Of a stretch of 64,000 bases of DNA, positions 62,115-64,000 are shown piece by piece; position 1 is the first letter of the stretch; the number at the start of each line of letters is the position of its first letter. The stretch is from Micromonospora carbonacea (GTDB taxonomy: Bacteria > Actinomycetota > Actinomycetes > Mycobacteriales > Micromonosporaceae). The stretch spans positions 1,338,001 through 1,402,000 of the forward strand of contig NZ_JACHMZ010000001.1 of NCBI RefSeq assembly GCF_014205165.1, in the 5' to 3' direction. A program made the position numbers and the translations under genes. The notes beneath the pieces are model-generated. The model was given only the letters and a program-made list of their open reading frames with translations. It had not been told where the DNA came from and made no database searches.

Positions 62115-62179
62115 CTGAAACTGTCACCTATCGGTGCAGCAGACCCAACGGGCATGCCAGCCCGTCGGTTCCGGTGGGC

Positions 62180-62401
62180 CTACGCTACCGGGGGTTTGAC
62201 GTAGACGCCTCGGCCAGGCTGCCCGTACACGAGGTCCCGCGCCTTGAGCTGGATCATCACGAACCGGATGACCGTCTCGCTCACCTCGTACTGATCGCAC
62301 AACTGGCGGGTGCTGGGTAGACGGTCACCGGGCTTCAACACGCCAGCCTCGATCTGGCGCGTGATGTCGTCGGCGATCTGTTGGTATAGCGGCTCAGCCA
62401 T
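62180..62401 (-). CDS. Short GntR-type regulator (DNA-binding domain only)
   Basis: 73 residues: MAEPLYQQIADDITRQIEAG, KPGDRLPSTRQLCDQYEVSE and VYGQPGRGVYVKPPVA, a complete GntR winged helix with no effector domain. Such short forms are common in actinomycete regulatory cassettes. Start at ATG 62401 rather than an upstream in-frame codon at 62479, which would read through the operator region. Divergent from three small genes. Confidence 0.85.
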   Translation of the reverse strand: MAEPLYQQIADDITRQIEAGVLKPGDRLPSTRQLCDQYEVSETVIRFVMIQLKARDLVYGQPGRGVYVKPPVA

Positions 62402-62463
62402 CGATGCCCTCCCCACGCAAGGGAACACGTAAGGCACCACAGCAGCCGACACGGGGTATCTTC

Positions 62464-62480
62464 GGTACACCAGGTACACC
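62464..62480. promoter_or_regulatory. Direct-repeat operator candidate for GntR
   Basis: GGTACACC occurs twice in a row, at 62464-62471 and 62473-62480, in the gap between the divergent GntR and small-gene starts. Confidence 0.6.
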
Positions 62481-62505
62481 CAGTAACGTAGGTTGTGAGG
62501 TGCCG

Positions 62506-62682
62506 ATGGTTCGCCACGACGAATACCTGCTGGTCGCAGCTCTAACCCTTGCCCGGCGGCATCGGCCGGTGTGGTCCTGGGTCAGGTGGCGGCGGGTATG
62601 TCGATGCGGCTCGGAGCTGCCGTGCCGGGCCAAACATCGCGTCCCGGCCAGCAGGGGGCGCCGGCCCGGTGATCGATCGTGA
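62506..62682 (+). CDS. Small hypothetical protein, first of three overlapping genes
   Basis: 58 residues: MVRHDEYLLVAALTLARRHR then PVWSWVRWRRVCRCGSELPC. A Cys/Arg-rich second half (CRCGSELPC) could bind metal. GAGGTG lies six bases before the ATG. I recall similar short proteins next to GntR genes in streptomycetes; function unknown. The stop overlaps the next start by four bases. Confidence 0.7.
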   Translation: MVRHDEYLLVAALTLARRHRPVWSWVRWRRVCRCGSELPCRAKHRVPASRGRRPGDRS

Positions 62683-62843
62683 CCGCCCGGCGATTGCCCC
62701 CGCTGATCCTGGATGCCTGGCGTGCCCTCGACTGGCACAAGCACCGGCGGTGTTCCGCTTGCCGCCCGAGCGGCGGGTGTCCCCTAATGGAGTTGGCCCG
62801 GAACCGGATCAGGGCATGGCGACGTTACGGGCCTCGCCGATGA
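62679..62843 (+). CDS. 54-residue hypothetical protein
   Basis: GTG start VTARRLPPLILDAWRALDWH; the middle has three cysteines (CSACRPSGGC) and the end is basic (RNRIRAWRRYGPRR). It overlaps the preceding gene by GTGA and the following gene by ATGA, so the three form one translationally coupled unit. It is too short for usual gene-length cutoffs and was found by following the overlaps. Confidence 0.65.
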   Translation: MTARRLPPLILDAWRALDWHKHRRCSACRPSGGCPLMELARNRIRAWRRYGPRR

Positions 62844-63106
62844 TCGAGCTGAAAACTGGCGACGTCCTTCAGATAACCGCCGCGTGCAGCGTCCAGTTCA
62901 CGAAGCCGATGATGTTTCGTCTGATCAAGGTTCGGCACGACCTGGTGACCTACGAACAGTGGATCTGGCTCGACGGCTATCAGCTCGACGCCAACGGCGA
63001 GGCGGTGGCCCGACGGGAGATCTTCGTGCTGCGGGCGGGGCTGACGGTCCAACAACCAACCGTCCCGACGCAGTCGAGGAGGCCCAGACTGCAGATGCGG
63101 ACATAG
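62840..63106 (+). CDS. Small hypothetical protein, last of three overlapping genes
   Basis: 88 residues: MIELKTGDVLQITAACSVQF, then FRLIKVRHDLVTYEQWIWLD, GYQLDANGEAVARREIFVLR. All-beta in character. The start at 62840 is chosen because its ATG overlaps the previous stop; ATG 62816 in the same frame is the alternative. The tail (PTVPTQSRRPRLQMRT) is basic. Function unknown; expression presumably under the divergent GntR. Confidence 0.7.
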   Translation: MIELKTGDVLQITAACSVQFTKPMMFRLIKVRHDLVTYEQWIWLDGYQLDANGEAVARREIFVLRAGLTVQQPTVPTQSRRPRLQMRT

Positions 63107-63127
63107 GTCTGCCGGTTGGGCGGGCAC

Positions 63128-63358
63128 TCAGGGCGCAGTGTCGGAGTAGACCTCGACGTCGTAGAGCAACTGCACGTTGCGGCGGCCGTTCGTGATGCCG
63201 ACGAAGACCGGTTCACCCGCCGGGGTGCGGCCCTGCCGCCACACCGCGTCCCGCGCCGCCTCCCGCGACTCGTGGTGGGTCTTGCCCTCCTGGTGCAGTT
63301 GCAGGATGCGTCGGGCGGTGACCCGGTCGCTGTCGAGGTGGACCCGCAGCAGAGGCAT
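63128..63358 (-). CDS. Small hypothetical protein
   Basis: 76 residues: MPLLRVHLDSDRVTARRILQ, HESREAARDAVWRQGRTPAG, EPVFVGITNGRRNVQLLYDV. Start set at ATG 63358; longer readings are antisense to the TetR gene. No recognised family. Divergent from the TetR gene with an operator between. Confidence 0.65.
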   Translation of the reverse strand: MPLLRVHLDSDRVTARRILQLHQEGKTHHESREAARDAVWRQGRTPAGEPVFVGITNGRRNVQLLYDVEVYSDTAP

Positions 63359-63386
63359 GACGCCATCCCCTCCCCGATTCCGAGCC

Positions 63387-63407
63387 CAACTTACCAACGT
63401 TAAGTTG
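63387..63407. promoter_or_regulatory. TetR operator candidate
   Basis: CAACTTA (63387-63393) and TAAGTTG (63401-63407) are perfect 7-bp arms around CCAACGT, between the divergent 76-residue protein and TetR genes. Confidence 0.75.
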
Positions 63408-63434
63408 CCTGTCCACCGTACTAGAATGAACTCC

Positions 63435-64000
63435 ATGACCACCACGCCGCCGCCCGTCTGGCTGCGCGCGGAGCCGGCGCGCGCCCGGCGGAAGCCGCCG
63501 CTGACCCTCGACCGCATCGTGGGCGCGGCGGTGACCCTGCTCGACGCCGACGGCATCGAGGGCCTGACGATGCGCCGCCTCGCCCAGCAGCTCGACGTGA
63601 CGGCCACCGCGTTGTACTGGCACGTGAAGACGAAGGACGACGTCCTGGACCTGGCCGTCGACGGGGTCTTCGGCGACGTGCCGATCCCCGAGGTGACCGA
63701 CGACTGGCGACAGGACGTCCGCGCCCTCGTCCGTGCCTGGCGCGCCGCGATGCTGCGCCATCCCTGGGCGCCGGGGCTGATCGGGCGGCCGATGCTCGGG
63801 CCCAACGTCCTGGCCCGCACCGAGTTCCTCCAGGCGGCGCTGGTGCGCGGCGGCTGTGGCGGGCTCCGGCTCGCGGTGGCCACGCGGATGCTGGCCAACT
63901 ACGTCATCGGCGCGTCGCTCACGGAGGCCACCTGGCGGCAGCACGCGGACCCCGGGGCGAGGGCCGCCGCCCGCGAGCACGTCGCCGCGAGCGCCGACAC
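63435..64000 (+). CDS. TetR-family regulator, cut by window edge
   Basis: About 188 residues visible; the 3' end is outside the window. The HTH reads TLLDADGIEGLTMRRLAQQL, then TATALYWHVKTKDDVLDLAV; the C-terminal part (RHPWAPGLIGRPMLGPNVLA) is of the TetR_C_1 (tetracycline-repressor-like) kind. ATG 63435 is used; ATG 63426 in the same frame is possible. The palindrome at 63387-63407 is probably its operator. Confidence 0.9.
   Translation, partial: MTTTPPPVWLRAEPARARRKPPLTLDRIVGAAVTLLDADGIEGLTMRRLAQQLDVTATALYWHVKTKDDVLDLAVDGVFGDVPIPEVTDDWRQDVRALVRAWRAAMLRHPWAPGLIGRPMLGPNVLARTEFLQAALVRGGCGGLRLAVATRMLANYVIGASLTEATWRQHADPGARAAAREHVAASAD

Larger units (their letters stand above)
60878..62146 (+). 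mobile_element. IS3-family insertion sequence, complete
   Basis: 1269 bp. Terminal inverted repeats of 25 bp: left 60878-60902 (GGGTCTGCTGCACCGGTAGG then TGACA) and right 62122-62146, 24 of 25 positions matching. It is flanked by the 3-bp direct repeat AAC (60875-60877 and 62147-62149), the expected target duplication. It carries OrfA and OrfB in -1 relation. Intact ends and duplication suggest a recent or still mobile copy. Confidence 0.95.

Overview
The window is high-GC actinobacterial DNA and looks like a Micromonosporaceae (Micromonospora-type) chromosome. The signs are strong G/C bias at third codon positions, many GTG starts, tightly overlapping GTGA/ATGA gene junctions, and six copies of a roughly 50-bp GGGGCCCC/GTTAAC palindrome between genes. 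The conserved-core gene blocks (fabD-acpP-fabF with a PucR regulator, aceE, DUF3052-ahpE, and Nif3/zinc-ribbon/RNase H-CobC) match blocks that also lie near one another in mycobacteria. Family calls rest on reading translated motifs; no database search was run.

Layout. 1-4.9 kb: type II fatty-acid synthesis operon fabD-fabH-acpP-fabF (fabF runs off the left edge) and its fasR-type regulator. 4.9-7.7 kb: NarL-type two-component system and a membrane protein. 8-10 kb: envelope proteins including a CopC-domain protein. 10-14.3 kb: gltX, a sugar-type MFS transporter and a GH1 beta-glucosidase. 14.5-25.5 kb: SRPBCC protein, aceE, YjbQ, PhoD-like phosphatase, a MarR regulator, a fused E1 alpha/beta dehydrogenase with a long low-complexity insert, DUF3052, ahpE and tRNA-Val. 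25.5-34.9 kb: accessory genes (PL3 pectate lyase, two TetR loci with clear palindromic operators, hydrolases, a triple-repeat secreted protein, a pyruvyl transferase, a DinB protein). 35-39.8 kb: SNF2 helicase and SWIM zinc-finger protein.

40.2-46.6 kb holds a compact run of five genes: DUF1800, DUF1501, a ferric-reductase-like membrane flavoprotein, an FMN_bind protein and ApbE. The last three form a plausible chain carrying electrons from NAD(P)H across the membrane to a covalently flavinylated exported protein; ApbE would attach the FMN. The partner role of the two large, probably exported DUF1800/DUF1501 proteins is the open question. 47-49.8 kb: primase-polymerase-like protein diverging from an XRE-TPR/flavoprotein pair. 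49.8-54.9 kb: Nif3-zinc ribbon-RNase H/phosphatase operon, then DUF3311 plus a sodium:solute symporter. 55-57.6 kb: MarR/MFS efflux pair with two operator boxes, and TauE.

57.8-64 kb begins with the RNase P RNA gene (rnpB). Immediately behind it is a small accessory island: a toxin-antitoxin pair (HTH antitoxin plus DUF6036-like nucleotidyltransferase), then an imperfect copy of the rnpB 3' end at 60144, consistent with integration at rnpB. Further on are a DUF1707 protein, an IS3-family element with 25-bp terminal repeats and an AAC target duplication lying against a HAD-hydrolase remnant, a small GntR regulator facing three overlapping small genes (one a 54-codon gene), and a TetR gene cut off by the right edge.
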